Source of the DNA: JACVRX01 sp046726315 | GTDB taxonomy: Bacteria > Actinomycetota > Actinomycetes > Jiangellales > Jiangellaceae | Length of the DNA: 64,000 bases | NCBI GenBank assembly: GCA_046726315.1 | Contig: JBKPAG010000016.1 | Coordinates: 1-64,000, forward strand | Direction of reading: 5' to 3' | Part shown: positions 34,782-43,688 of the stretch, piece after piece | Layout: each line of letters begins with the position of its first letter | Numbering within the stretch: the first letter of the stretch is position 1 | The notes under the pieces: generated by a model | What the model saw: only the letters and a program-made list of their open reading frames with translations | The model's database searches: none | Told to the model about the DNA's origin: nothing | Position numbers and translations under genes: made by a program

Positions 34782-37007
34782 GTGATCAGGCGGTGGGCTC
34801 CGCTGGTCGCGTCGGTGGCCATGCTTGCCGCCGGCGTGACCTACGTCATCTTGTGGGCAAGCGGGCCAGCGGACTGCACGGCGATCGGCGTGCGCCCCGA
34901 GAACTGGCAACCTGCCGGCGTTGTGGTTGGCGTGACCGCTGATTGTCAATTGCGGTCGGGCGACCTCGTGACCCAAGTCGACGGCCAGGCGCTGACCGCC
35001 GGCGCACCAGCCGAGAACCAGACCGTCGGCGAAACGCTCGACTACACCGTCGTCCGTGACGGCCGTGACGTGACCGTCCCCGTGACCTTGTCTCACCCTG
35101 ACCTCATCGGCCGGCTCGCACCCGCCTGGTCGACGCTGCTCTTCGTCGTGTCGCTGCTCGCCCTGTCCGGATACGTCTGGTGGCGGAAGCCAGGGCCGGC
35201 GACCAACGCGCTGCTGCTCCTCGCTTCCGGGCTGGCCGCGAGTACATTGCCGACGTTGCTCGGGCTGCCGGTCATCGGCCTGCTCGAGCCATTGGAGCAT
35301 TGGCTGTACCTGCTGTTGACCCAGGCCGTCTACATCACCGCGTGGGCAGCCGGCCTAGCCTTCGCGCTGCTGTTCCCGCGCCTACTCCGACGCCTGGGTG
35401 GATGGAACCGGTCGGCCAGGGCGGCTCTGTTCGTGGCGCCGGTCTGGATCACGGCCGCTTGGGCCGCTGTAGCCATGGCCGGCAGCTCCAACGTTCTTGA
35501 GGGGACAGGCCGGCTCATCGCCGGCGGCGCGATCGTGGTCGTCGTCACCCAACTCGCATTAGTCGGGATCGCAGTGAGCCGGCTACGGCACACCACCGAC
35601 GCGTTGGAGCGCCAGCAGATGCGCTGGCTGATGGGCAGCACAGCTCTCGCGATCTCCGTCGGGCTCGCCGGCTGGCTCATCCCGGAGATCCTGCTCGGTG
35701 AGGGCTTACCGACGCGGTGGATCGGACTGGCTGGCCTGCCGTTTGTCTTCGGGCTGGGTGTCGCGCTGTTGCGCTTCCGCCTCTTCGACCTCGACATCGT
35801 GCTCAACCGGGGGCTCGTCTACGGTCTGCTCACGGTCATCGTGGTGACTGTCTACCTGGTCGTCGTCACCGCCGCGGCGGGCTTGATGCGCGGCTCGTCG
35901 ACCACACCGGCTGCCATCGTGGCGACCGCAGTCATCGCGGTAGCGATCAACCCGTTGCGGGTGCTGCTCCAACGCGGCGTAGACCGGATGATGTACGGCG
36001 ACCGCCGCGACCCGTATTCGGCTCTGAGCAGGCTCGGCCGGAGACTCGACGACGCCGGCGACGGCGACCAGCTGCTTCCCGCAGTGGCTGGGGACATCGC
36101 CGACGCGCTGCGGGTGCCCTATGTGGCGATCGAGCTGGCGCCGGCGGACCGGCCGGTCGAGGTGGGAAGTAGACCGTTGTGGCTGACGGGCGATCGGCTG
36201 GTCGAGCGTCCGCTTGGGGACCGGGGCGAACGCATTGGACGGCTGCTGGTGGCACCGCGAACTCCGACCGAACCGTTCAGCCGCGCTGACCTACGGCTGC
36301 TCGACGACCTGGCCCGACGGGTGGGCGCTGCCGCACGTGAACTCACCCTGCGCCTCGATCTGCAACGTTCCCGGGAACGGCTGGTGCTGGCCCGCGAGGA
36401 GGAACGACGTCGGCTCCGTCGGGCGCTTCATGACGAGGTCGGGCCGGCCATTGCCGGGCTCGGCCTGCGAACCGAGGCGGCCCGCCGACTCGTCGAGAAC
36501 GATCCGCCCAGCGCGTCGGCCGCCCTGGCCGCAGTCAGGGACGGCACCCAAGGCCTGGTCGCCGACATCCGGCGGCTCGCGTATGACCTGCGCCCGCCCG
36601 CGCTGGACGAGCTCGGCCTCGCTGGCGCGCTCCGGCAGCATGCCGACAGTGTCGACGGCACCAAGATCACCGTCAGGGCCGGCGATGACCTCGGTGACCT
36701 ACCCGCGGCGGTCGAGGCCGCGGCCTACCGAATCGTCGTCGAAGCCGTGACCAACACCGTTCGGCACGCCCACGCCGACGCGTGCTCGGTCCGGCTCGAC
36801 GCTGCCGACGGTTGGCTCGACGTTCGGGTCGTCGACGACGGCCAAGGGATGCCCGCCGACGTCCACGCAGGCGTCGGCCTGTCCGCGATGCGGGAGCGTG
36901 CCGAGGAGCTCGGAGGCAGCTTGCGTGTCGAGTCGAGGGCAGGTGGCGGCACCATCGTCGTCGCGTCGTTGCCGATCGCACTGCCGATCGGAGGCGGTGC
37001 CGAGTGA
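34782..37007 (+). CDS. NarL-type sensor histidine kinase with a PDZ-like domain and multiple membrane helices
   Basis: GTG 34782 is chosen because the first helix (LVASVAMLAAGVTYVILWAS) follows at once; an upstream extension runs antisense-like through the previous gene. Layout of 741 residues: helix 1, an outer PDZ-like segment (GVVVGVTADCQLRSGDLVTQ), about eight more helices, a GAF-like region (AVAGDIADALRVPYVAIEL), HisKA_3 with the phospho-accepting His near residue 550 (RRRLRRALHDEVGPAIAGL), and HATPase_c with EAVTNTVRHAHADA (N box), VVDDGQGMP (G1) and GVGLSAMRERAEELGG. Its stop overlaps the response regulator start as GTGA. Confidence 0.93.
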   Translation: MIRRWAPLVASVAMLAAGVTYVILWASGPADCTAIGVRPENWQPAGVVVGVTADCQLRSGDLVTQVDGQALTAGAPAENQTVGETLDYTVVRDGRDVTVPVTLSHPDLIGRLAPAWSTLLFVVSLLALSGYVWWRKPGPATNALLLLASGLAASTLPTLLGLPVIGLLEPLEHWLYLLLTQAVYITAWAAGLAFALLFPRLLRRLGGWNRSARAALFVAPVWITAAWAAVAMAGSSNVLEGTGRLIAGGAIVVVVTQLALVGIAVSRLRHTTDALERQQMRWLMGSTALAISVGLAGWLIPEILLGEGLPTRWIGLAGLPFVFGLGVALLRFRLFDLDIVLNRGLVYGLLTVIVVTVYLVVVTAAAGLMRGSSTTPAAIVATAVIAVAINPLRVLLQRGVDRMMYGDRRDPYSALSRLGRRLDDAGDGDQLLPAVAGDIADALRVPYVAIELAPADRPVEVGSRPLWLTGDRLVERPLGDRGERIGRLLVAPRTPTEPFSRADLRLLDDLARRVGAAARELTLRLDLQRSRERLVLAREEERRRLRRALHDEVGPAIAGLGLRTEAARRLVENDPPSASAALAAVRDGTQGLVADIRRLAYDLRPPALDELGLAGALRQHADSVDGTKITVRAGDDLGDLPAAVEAAAYRIVVEAVTNTVRHAHADACSVRLDAADGWLDVRVVDDGQGMPADVHAGVGLSAMRERAEELGGSLRVESRAGGGTIVVASLPIALPIGGGAE

Positions 37008-37678
37008 CCAGAGTGGTCATCGCCGACGACCACCCACTGTTCCTTGATGGATTGCAGGCCCTGCTGGCCGGTGCGTTCGACATCGACGTCGTCGCCCGGG
37101 CTGAGACCAGCCCACAGGCCGTCGACGCAGTGACTGCGACGCGGCCGGACGTCGTCGTCCTCGACCTCAATATGCCGGGCCGCGGTGGTATCGCGACGAT
37201 CCGCGAGATCGGCGACCGGGTGCCGTCAGCACGAGTCCTGGTGTTGACCATGTACGACGACGACGGTCTGGTCTTCGACGCCGTGCGCGCTGGGGCCCTC
37301 GGATACGTGCTCAAAGGCGCCGCTCCCGACGAAGTGATCCAGGCCGTGCAAGCCGTGGCGCGCGGCGAGGCCGTCTTCGGCGCCGGACTGGCCCGCCGGC
37401 TGGCTGATTGGTTCGCCCGCGCGACGCCGCCGGACCCGTTCGACCAGCTCACCCCCCGCGAGCGCGAGGTACTGGAACTGCTCGCCCGCGGATTGCGCAA
37501 CGCCGCCATCGCACAGCGGCTTGGGATCAGCCTCAAAACGGTCCGCAACGTCGTGTCCAGCGTGCTGACCAAGCTGCAGGTTCCTGATCGGGAGGCCGCG
37601 ACGCGGCGGGCACGCGAGGCCGGCCTCGGCCGCCGGCCGGGAAGTCTTCCCGACCGAGACGAGACGCCGGGCGGTTGA
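37004..37678 (+). CDS. NarL/LuxR-family response regulator
   Basis: 224 residues, GTG 37004 overlapping the kinase stop. Receiver domain: acidic pair in VVIADDHP, phospho-acceptor Asp54 in VVVLDLNMPG, LVLTMYDDDGLVFDAVRAGA and a Lys in GYVLKGAAPDEVIQ. C-terminal LuxR-type HTH: LTPREREVLELLARGLRNAA, IAQRLGISLKTVRNVVSSVL. The partner is the preceding kinase. The likely target is the ABC exporter 280 bases downstream, before which lies one of two GGGAA-N3-TTCCC palindromes; that link is inferred. Confidence 0.94.
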   Translation: MTRVVIADDHPLFLDGLQALLAGAFDIDVVARAETSPQAVDAVTATRPDVVVLDLNMPGRGGIATIREIGDRVPSARVLVLTMYDDDGLVFDAVRAGALGYVLKGAAPDEVIQAVQAVARGEAVFGAGLARRLADWFARATPPDPFDQLTPREREVLELLARGLRNAAIAQRLGISLKTVRNVVSSVLTKLQVPDREAATRRAREAGLGRRPGSLPDRDETPGG

Positions 37679-37903
37679 CCCCTGGGACGGTCGGCGCCGA
37701 TCGTCTGGATTCGTGTCGCAGCCACGATGGTGGGCGCACTTCCGGTCTGGGGCGCTGTTGCTCGCCCACCTCTGGCGCACGACCGCGTCGATCCGCGACC
37801 AACTGCGGTCGATACGGGCCTCGATGACCGTCCGCGCGTGGCTCCGGGAACACTTCCCGACCCGGCCGGGACGGCATGCCGTTGACCCCCGGGACGGATG
37901 GCG
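37639..37903. promoter_or_regulatory. Two palindromes GGGAA-N3-TTCCC within an imperfect 58-bp direct repeat
   Basis: GGGAAGTCTTCCC (37639-37651, inside the 3' end of the response regulator gene) and GGGAACACTTCCC (37846-37858, before the ABC exporter) are each perfect 5-bp palindromes with a 3-bp centre. Each is followed, at the same distance, by GTTGACCCCxGGGACGG and GGCG; the two 58-base stretches align without gaps and differ at about 14 places. They may be operator copies for the adjacent regulator or a small duplication. No convincing gene lies in 37679-37957. Confidence 0.5.
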
Positions 37904-37957
37904 AAGACCGTCGGTGCCAAGGCGGGCGAAGTGCCCCCCAGTGGACAAGGAGATCTG

Positions 37958-38599
37958 ATGGACGGGTCGATGGCGTTGTCGGTGCGTGGCGTCGACAAGT
38001 CGTTCAAGCGACGCCAAGTGCTGGCGAACGTGTCGTTCGACGTTCGCCGCGGCGAGGCACTGGCAATCGTCGGTGAGAACGGGGCGGGCAAGACCACATT
38101 GCTGCGGATTTGCGCGGGAGTGCTCCCCGCCGATCGCGGCGAGATCGCTCGTATCCCGCGAGTTGCCTATTGCCCGCAGGAATATGGCCTGATCGAGCAC
38201 CTCACGGCGGCCGAGCATGTGCGGTACGTCGGCGCCGGGCTCGGCCTTGATCAGAAGAACTCGACCGCCCGCGGTGACAGCATGCTCCGCTGGCTCCGCT
38301 TTCCCGAGGCCGAGACGGCAACCGTGCGCGAGTTGTCCACCGGAACCCGGCAGAAGCTCAACCTGACGCTGGCGCTCATGACCGCGAGCCCGCTCATCCT
38401 GCTCGACGAGCCGTACCAAGGCTTCGACCGTGGGACGTACGAGAACTTCTGGGAACACGTCGAGACCTGGCGACAGCACGGCGCCGCGGTCGTGGTGGTC
38501 ACCCACATGCTCGCCGAGCTGCATCGGGTCAACCGGGTACTGGAGCTGCGCGCCGGCGGAGCCTGGGCGCTGGACGGTGTCGAGGAGGTGGCGGCATGA
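37958..38599 (+). CDS. ABC transporter ATP-binding protein (exporter type)
   Basis: 213 residues; ATG 37958 has AGGAG six bases upstream, so the in-frame ATG at 37898 is rejected. Walker A GENGAGKTTL, Q-loop region YCPQEYGLIEH, signature ELSTGTRQKLNLTLAL (variant of LSGGQ), Walker B PLILLDEPYQGFD, and the switch His in VVVVTHMLAEL. Short length and one nucleotide domain fit ABC-2 exporters. The partner permease begins within its stop (ATGA). Substrate unknown; location after a two-component pair suggests drug, lipid or peptide defence. Confidence 0.93.
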   Translation: MDGSMALSVRGVDKSFKRRQVLANVSFDVRRGEALAIVGENGAGKTTLLRICAGVLPADRGEIARIPRVAYCPQEYGLIEHLTAAEHVRYVGAGLGLDQKNSTARGDSMLRWLRFPEAETATVRELSTGTRQKLNLTLALMTASPLILLDEPYQGFDRGTYENFWEHVETWRQHGAAVVVVTHMLAELHRVNRVLELRAGGAWALDGVEEVAA

Positions 38600-39381
38600 A
38601 TCTCCGGCGTACCCTCACCGTTGCTGCCATGCATGCGCGGGACCTCGGCCGGCGACGGCTGGCGCTGGCTATCGTGATCCTGCTGCCGATGGTGTTCTAC
38701 TTCTTCTACGAGCTGCAGCCAGTCGACCCGGCGATGGAGCAATTGCTCGCCGAGAACCCGACGGAGGCCGCGGCCGCGGACATGTGGGTTGTGGCCACCG
38801 GCGCGATAGGCGTCGGCTGGGCGATTGCAGTGGCCGCCCTGTTCGTCATGATCGGTTCACGCCGGGCCGACCAGTCGCTGCTGCTCGCGGGCTACCGTCC
38901 GGCCGAGTTGCTGGTCGGCCGGGTGCTGACCGTGTTCGGTCTGACCGCAGTGGTCACCCCGCTGTTCGCCGTCGTCATCTGGTCGCAGCGCGAGTTGGAT
39001 CTCGCGACGCTTGCCGCGGCTATCGGGTTGTCCGGCGTTGTCGCAGCGACGATCGGCGTTCTCGCGGCGGCGATCGTCCCCCGGGAGATGGAAGGTGTGC
39101 TGTTGATCATCGGCGTCATCGGCATCCAGATGACGGCCGATCCGCAGCGCTGGATGCCGCTATGGGGAGCGGGCGAACTGCTCGCTCGGTCCGCCGGGCT
39201 CCCCGACGCCGCTTCAGCCGGCGCCGCGGTCACACATGCGCTGGTCTTCGCCACAGCTTTGCTCGCCATCGGCATCGCCGTTTGGGCGCGCCGGGTCAAG
39301 TTGCGGCCACCAACGCGGGTGCTGCACGTAGACATCGCTGGGCCATTCGACGTTGCCGAGCCGGCGCGGTCAGCGAGATGA
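38596..39381 (+). CDS. ABC-2-type permease
   Basis: 261 residues with about six hydrophobic helices, including LALAIVILLPMVFYFFYELQ, VVATGAIGVGWAIAVAALFV, VLTVFGLTAVVTPLFAVVIW, LAAAIGLSGVVAATIGVLAA, GVLLIIGVIGIQM and ALVFATALLAIGIAVW. ATG 38596 overlaps the ATPase stop, so the two form one exporter. The segment GSRRADQSLLLAGYRPAELLVGR between helices 2 and 3 is typical of the coupling region in ABC-2 permeases. Confidence 0.88.
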   Translation: MNLRRTLTVAAMHARDLGRRRLALAIVILLPMVFYFFYELQPVDPAMEQLLAENPTEAAAADMWVVATGAIGVGWAIAVAALFVMIGSRRADQSLLLAGYRPAELLVGRVLTVFGLTAVVTPLFAVVIWSQRELDLATLAAAIGLSGVVAATIGVLAAAIVPREMEGVLLIIGVIGIQMTADPQRWMPLWGAGELLARSAGLPDAASAGAAVTHALVFATALLAIGIAVWARRVKLRPPTRVLHVDIAGPFDVAEPARSAR

Positions 39382-39472
39382 GCGGCAAAACCCCGAAGTC
39401 CGCTACCGGTGTATCTGTCACTCGGCGTCGCGCTCCTTGTGACATGGAAAGGCCCACAGACAGGAGGAACCC

Positions 39473-39916
39473 ATGAGATCCACGTACCGCGCGCTGGCGT
39501 ACCTGATAGCCGCCGGCGTCGCTCTGCAGGCGGGGAGTATCGCCTTGGGGTTCTTCACCATCATCCACGAGGTAGACGACGGGGGTGTGTTCAGCGCCGG
39601 GTACGACTACGAGGGCAACATCGGGCTCACGTTGCATGGGATTGTCGGGCTCGGTCTCATCCCGTTGTTCGCGCTCGCGCTCCTGATCGTGTCGTTCTTC
39701 ACCAAGACACCCGGCCCGGTGCGCTGGGCGGGTGCCGTGTTCGGCCTGGTGGTCCTGCAAATCGCGCTGGTGTTCGCGGCGTTCGCCACGGCGTCAGCCG
39801 GCGCGCTGCACGGCTTGAACGCGCTCGCGGTGTTCCTCGCCGCGTTGTGGGCCGGCCGGCGTATCACGCGAGTAGCCGATGAGGACGAGAAGGCCTTGGC
39901 TGCGGCGACGGTCTGA
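39473..39916 (+). CDS. Four-helix membrane protein, probably DUF6220
   Basis: 147 residues; ATG 39473 with GGAGG (AGGAGGAACCC) upstream. Four hydrophobic helices: ALAYLIAAGVALQAGSIALG, LTLHGIVGLGLIPLFALALL, WAGAVFGLVVLQIALVFAAF and LHGLNALAVFLAALWAG. Two LHG motifs, at the starts of helices 2 and 4, fit what I recall of DUF6220. It overlaps the multicopper oxidase start by 38 bases, so the two are probably made together; a heme or quinone partner role is speculative. Confidence 0.8.
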   Translation: MRSTYRALAYLIAAGVALQAGSIALGFFTIIHEVDDGGVFSAGYDYEGNIGLTLHGIVGLGLIPLFALALLIVSFFTKTPGPVRWAGAVFGLVVLQIALVFAAFATASAGALHGLNALAVFLAALWAGRRITRVADEDEKALAAATV

Positions 39917-41399
39917 CCGGGTCGTCGTCGGGATCGTGGCCTCGCTGGCCGTGCTGGTTCCGCTCGGCTGGTTATGGGTGAACAGTCTGGTGCCGGACAC
40001 CTACTCCGTGATGAACATGGGCCACCCCGACTACGGCGGTCCCGATGACCCCGGTCACGCGGCCCACGCGCTGAGCCTGGGCGGGCCGCCTGCCCAGCCG
40101 GGTGATGTGCAGGTCACCGAGCTGACCGGCCCGCGCACCGGCCCTGCCGACGTGGCCGTCAGCTTCGTCGCCCGGCAGGAGACGGTCACCCTGGCCAACG
40201 GAGAAACCGTCGACGGCTTCACCCTCAACCACATGTCCCCGGGTCCCATCATTCGGGTCCGGCAAGGAGACCTGGTGCAGGTGACGCTGGTCAACGACTC
40301 AGTCCCCGATGGCGTCACCCTGCACTGGCACGGCGTGGACCTGCCCAGCGCCGAGGACGGGGTCGCTGGCGTCACCCAGGACGCCGTGCCGCCCGGCGGG
40401 CGGCACGTGTACCGCTTCGTCGCCGCGGATCCCGGCACCTACTGGTACCACTCCCACCAGATGTCCCATGAACAGGTCCGCGGCGGGCTGTTCGGCGTGT
40501 TGGTAGTCGAACCTCCGACGGCCCCTGACGAACTCGACGTCGTCGCAGCCATTCACACCTATGACCAACTACGGACCGTCGGAGGTGCGACCGGGGAGAA
40601 CCGGGTTACGGTTGCGCCGGGTGCCGCCGTGCGGGTTCGCGTGGTCAACACCGACAACGCGCCCATCGATGTGCGTGTGGTAGGCACCTCCTTCCGCGTG
40701 CTTGCCGTCGACGGACGCGACCTCGTCGAACCGGGCCTGGTTGACGGCATATTCGTGCAGGTACCCGCAGGTGGGCGCGCCGACCTTGGCTTCGACACGC
40801 CAACCGGCGGGTCCGCTGTGCGGGTGCAACTCGGCGAGGACGGCGGCACCTCGCTGGTCATCGGCCCCGACGGTGCCCGTGCACCCCAACCGGTTCAGAT
40901 CGGCACGAAGCTGGACCTGCTGTCCTACGGCTCGCCCGCGCCGCTCGGGTTCGACCCAGCCCACGCTGATCGGCGCTTCGAGTACTCGATCGGTCGCCGG
41001 CCCGGCTTTCTCGACGGCATGCCGGGGCTGCACTGGTCGATCAACGGGCACGTGTTCCCGGACGTCCCGATGTTCATGGTCGCGGAAGGCGACGTCGTGC
41101 GGATGACGGTGGACAACCACAGCGGCGAGATCCACCCGATGCATCTGCACGGCCACCACGCCGTGGTGCTCAGCCGCAACGGCGTGCCCGCGTCCGGCAG
41201 CCCGTGGTGGGTGGACTCCCTCGATGTCGCGTCCGGCGACTCCTACGAGATCGGCTTCATCGCCGACAACCCAGGGATCTGGATGGACCACTGCCACAAC
41301 CTGCCGCACGCGGCCGACGGTCTCGTCGCTCACCTCGCCTACGCCAGCGTCACCACACCGTTCCTGATCGGCGGACCGGTTGACAACGACCCGGAATGA
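39879..41399 (+). CDS. Multicopper oxidase, membrane-anchored
   Basis: 506 residues; ATG 39879 lies inside the preceding gene. One N-terminal transmembrane/signal helix (VVVGIVASLAVLVPLGWLWV, residues about 15-34) exports the protein. All four copper motifs are present: HWHG near residue 148, HSH near 191, HPMHLHGH near 419 and HCHNLPHAADGL near 471, so both the type 1 and trinuclear sites look complete. No Met-rich copper-efflux loop is obvious; substrates could be metal ions or phenolics. No copper exporter or chaperone is adjacent. Confidence 0.93.
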   Translation: MRTRRPWLRRRSDRVVVGIVASLAVLVPLGWLWVNSLVPDTYSVMNMGHPDYGGPDDPGHAAHALSLGGPPAQPGDVQVTELTGPRTGPADVAVSFVARQETVTLANGETVDGFTLNHMSPGPIIRVRQGDLVQVTLVNDSVPDGVTLHWHGVDLPSAEDGVAGVTQDAVPPGGRHVYRFVAADPGTYWYHSHQMSHEQVRGGLFGVLVVEPPTAPDELDVVAAIHTYDQLRTVGGATGENRVTVAPGAAVRVRVVNTDNAPIDVRVVGTSFRVLAVDGRDLVEPGLVDGIFVQVPAGGRADLGFDTPTGGSAVRVQLGEDGGTSLVIGPDGARAPQPVQIGTKLDLLSYGSPAPLGFDPAHADRRFEYSIGRRPGFLDGMPGLHWSINGHVFPDVPMFMVAEGDVVRMTVDNHSGEIHPMHLHGHHAVVLSRNGVPASGSPWWVDSLDVASGDSYEIGFIADNPGIWMDHCHNLPHAADGLVAHLAYASVTTPFLIGGPVDNDPE

Positions 41400-41445
41400 C
41401 GCTGCATAGACTGTGAACGCCACCAGCCTCATGAAAGGCAGTTTC

Positions 41446-41808
41446 GTGGCGGCTACCTTCGCGACCATTGATGACTACATCGGCTCGTTCCCCGAACACG
41501 TTCAGGACGTCCTGGAGCAGGTTCGACGGACGATCCGCAAAGTCGTGCCAACGGGCGAGGAGACGATCAGCTACCAGATCCCGACGATCACCCTCGACGG
41601 CACCTACCTGGTGTACTTCGCGGGCTGGAAGAACCACGTCAGCCTCTATCCGATACCGACTGATGATGAGGCCTTGGAGCGGAAGCTCGCGCCATACCAA
41701 TCGGGCAAGGGCACGTTGAAGTTTCCACTTGACAAGCCGATTCCATACGACCTCATCGAGCGGGTGGTGAAATCGCTCGTTCAGCAGCGGCTGGACGGCC
41801 GGGAGTAG
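41446..41808 (+). CDS. DUF1801 (YdhG-like) protein
   Basis: GTG 41446 has AAAGG seven bases upstream; ATG 41431 and GTG 41413 are other in-frame starts. About 120 residues. Family features: FATIDDYIGSFPEHVQDVLE, VRRTIRKVVPTGEETISYQI, PTITLDGTYLVYFAGWKNHV and a C-terminal LIERVVKSLVQQRL. The fold is related to frataxin-like/IscU-like beta sheets and some relatives are called iron chaperones, but no function is established here. Confidence 0.88.
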   Translation: MAATFATIDDYIGSFPEHVQDVLEQVRRTIRKVVPTGEETISYQIPTITLDGTYLVYFAGWKNHVSLYPIPTDDEALERKLAPYQSGKGTLKFPLDKPIPYDLIERVVKSLVQQRLDGRE

Positions 41809-41862
41809 CCCCACCAGGGCGAGGTCGGGCCTCGGTGCTGGTACCTCGTTACGCTGCCCACC

Positions 41863-42195
41863 ATGTCGATCACGACCTCAACCCCGAGAAGCTGCACGTC
41901 AACCCCGCCTCCACCCACGCAGTCCGAGTAGCAGCGGGCGCCGACATGCTCTACATCGGAGGCCAGAACGGCATCGACTCCGCCGGCAATGTCGGAGCGA
42001 CGGACCTGCCCGGTCAGGCTCGCCAGGCGCTGGCGAACCTCCAGGAATGCCTGGCTGCCGCAGGGCGGGTCTCGAGCACATCGTCAAGTGGACGGTGCTG
42101 ATACGCGAGGGCTCACCGTCGCGATCGTCAGCGGCCGGGCGGTGCTCGGAGCTGTTGTCGAAATCGAGGCCTTGGCCGCAGTGCCAGCGCCTAGC
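41863..42195 (+). pseudogene. RidA-family protein, broken by shifts and an internal deletion
   Basis: Three frames together make a RidA (imine/enamine deaminase) sequence. LNPEKLHVNPASTHAVRVAA and LYIGGQNGIDSAGNVGATDL to LANLQECLAAAG are in one frame; GLEHIVKWTVLIREG in the next; TVAIVSGRAVLGAVVEIEAL in the third. One base is missing after GCAGGG near 42065, about 20 to 25 codons are missing between the second and third parts (the family's active-site Arg region), and no start codon is in frame with LNPEKL. At least one change is a true deletion, so sequencing error alone cannot explain it. Confidence 0.8.
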
Positions 42196-42206
42196 TGCGC
42201 CCACGC

Positions 42207-43346
42207 TCAACGGCTGTGCTGTCGTCCCGGCCAGCGCACCGGAACCTTCGTACCGATCGCGCTGGGCCTCAGCCGCTCCGCAGCGGCGGAGACCCGCTCA
42301 TCGGTCGCCGTCAGCGCAATCCGGACATGGCGGGAACCGCGAGGACCGTAGAAATCACCCGGCGCGACCAGAATTCCCCTCGCGGCAAACCACGCCACGG
42401 TGTCCCAACAGTGCTCGTCGCGGGTTACCCACAGATACAGGCCACCCTCGGAGTGGTCGATTCGGAAGCCGACAGACTGGAGCGCCGGCCACATAACGGC
42501 ACGGCGGGTCAGGTACCTCTCGCGCTGGTCGTCGACGTGTGCGTCGTCGTCGAGGGCGGCTGCCATCGCCGCCTGTACGGGAGCGGGAACCATCATGCCC
42601 GCGTGCTTACGTGTCGCGAGCAGCCGCCGCACCAGTGAGACATCACCGGCGACGAACCCCGCACGGTAGCCCGCCATGTTCGAGCGCTTGGACAGCGAGT
42701 GGACCGCCAGCACCCCGTCGAATGATCCGCCGTTGACCGCCGGGTCAAGCACCGATACCGGTTGGCTGTCCCAGCCGAACTCTAGATAGCACTCGTCCGA
42801 GGCGACGATCGCCCCACGTTCGCGGGCCCAGGCCACGACCTTGGCGACATGGGTGGCAGGCAGTACCCGTCCGTGCGGATTTGCCGGCGTGTTCAGCCAC
42901 ACCAGCCCGACCCGGCGGGGTCCCAGCACCGTCAGCGAGTCGGCAGCGACCGGCTCCGCTCCGGCCAATCGGGCACCGACGTCATAGGTGGGGTAGGCCA
43001 GCGTCGGGTAGACGACGGCGACACCTCGCTCGAGTCCCAGCATGGTCGGCAACCAGGCAACCAACTCCTTGGAGCCTATGGTGGGCAGCACGCCGTCCGG
43101 ATCGACGGTGTCGATCCCCCACCGCCGCCGGAACCACTCGGTAACGGCCGCGCGCAGCGCCGGTGTGCCGTACGTCTGCGGGTAGCCCGGGGCGTCGGAC
43201 GCGCGGCACAATGCGTCGCGAATGACGGTGGGCGTCGGGTCGACAGGGGTTCCGACGGAGAGGTCGACCAGCCCATCCGGATGACCGGCGGCCCGTTCCG
43301 CATACGGAGCCAACAGGTCCCACGGGTAGTCCGGGAGCGCCAGCAC
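42207..43346 (-). CDS. dapC: N-succinyldiaminopimelate aminotransferase
   Basis: Fold-type I PLP enzyme, 379 residues, that transaminates N-succinyl-2-amino-6-ketopimelate in the lysine/DAP pathway. Motifs: LVDLSVGTPVDPTP, LPTIGSKELVAWLP, VVYPTLAYPTYDVGA, the PLP-binding N-T-P-x-N-P-H-G (LNTPANPHGRVLP), SDECYLEFGW, and the Schiff-base Lys in VHSLSKRSNMAGYRAGF. It lies directly after fdxA in the same direction (12 bases), the arrangement known from actinobacteria, which supports the DapC call over a general aminotransferase. Confidence 0.92.
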   Translation of the reverse strand: MLALPDYPWDLLAPYAERAAGHPDGLVDLSVGTPVDPTPTVIRDALCRASDAPGYPQTYGTPALRAAVTEWFRRRWGIDTVDPDGVLPTIGSKELVAWLPTMLGLERGVAVVYPTLAYPTYDVGARLAGAEPVAADSLTVLGPRRVGLVWLNTPANPHGRVLPATHVAKVVAWARERGAIVASDECYLEFGWDSQPVSVLDPAVNGGSFDGVLAVHSLSKRSNMAGYRAGFVAGDVSLVRRLLATRKHAGMMVPAPVQAAMAAALDDDAHVDDQRERYLTRRAVMWPALQSVGFRIDHSEGGLYLWVTRDEHCWDTVAWFAARGILVAPGDFYGPRGSRHVRIALTATDERVSAAAERLRPSAIGTKVPVRWPGRQHSR

Positions 43347-43358
43347 CTGCTGCGCAGT

Positions 43359-43688
43359 TCAGTGCTCGCCGGTCTCCTGCGGAGGCAATGCGGCGATCAG
43401 CTGGTGGTCCTTGTCGATGAGTCCCAACTTGGAGGCGCCGCCCGGGGAGCCGAGGTCGTCGAAGAACTCGGCGTTGGCCTGGGTGTATTCCTTCCACTGC
43501 TCTGGGACGTCGTCCTCGTAGAAGATCGCCTCGACGGGGCATACCGGTTCGCAGGCACCACAGTCGACGCACTCGTCGGGGTGGATGTAGAGCATCCGCT
43601 CGCCTTCGTAGATGCAGTCGACCGGACATTCCTCGACACAGGCGAGATCCTTCAGATCGACGCACGGCTGCGCGATGGTGTAGGTCAC
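43359..43688 (-). CDS. fdxA: Ferredoxin, 7Fe-8S/4Fe-4S type
   Basis: 109 residues from GTG 43688 (AGGAGG upstream). Cluster ligands: C9 in IAQPCVDLKDLACVEECPVD (C-x7-C-x3-CP) and DECVDCGACEPVCPVEAIFY (C-x2-C-x2-C-x3-CP), the FdxA/FdxC pattern with one [3Fe-4S]/[4Fe-4S] and one [4Fe-4S] cluster. The C-terminal part (WKEYTQANAEFFDDLGSPGG) is the family's usual extension. Soluble electron carrier for oxidoreductases or cytochromes P450. Transcribed with dapC; divergent from the acetyltransferase at 43841. Confidence 0.95.
   Translation of the reverse strand: MTYTIAQPCVDLKDLACVEECPVDCIYEGERMLYIHPDECVDCGACEPVCPVEAIFYEDDVPEQWKEYTQANAEFFDDLGSPGGASKLGLIDKDHQLIAALPPQETGEH

Noticed and set aside
37713..37958. 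81-codon frame between response regulator and ABC exporter
   Set aside because: No ribosome site, Arg/Trp-rich random-looking product, and it lies within the imperfect direct repeat region.
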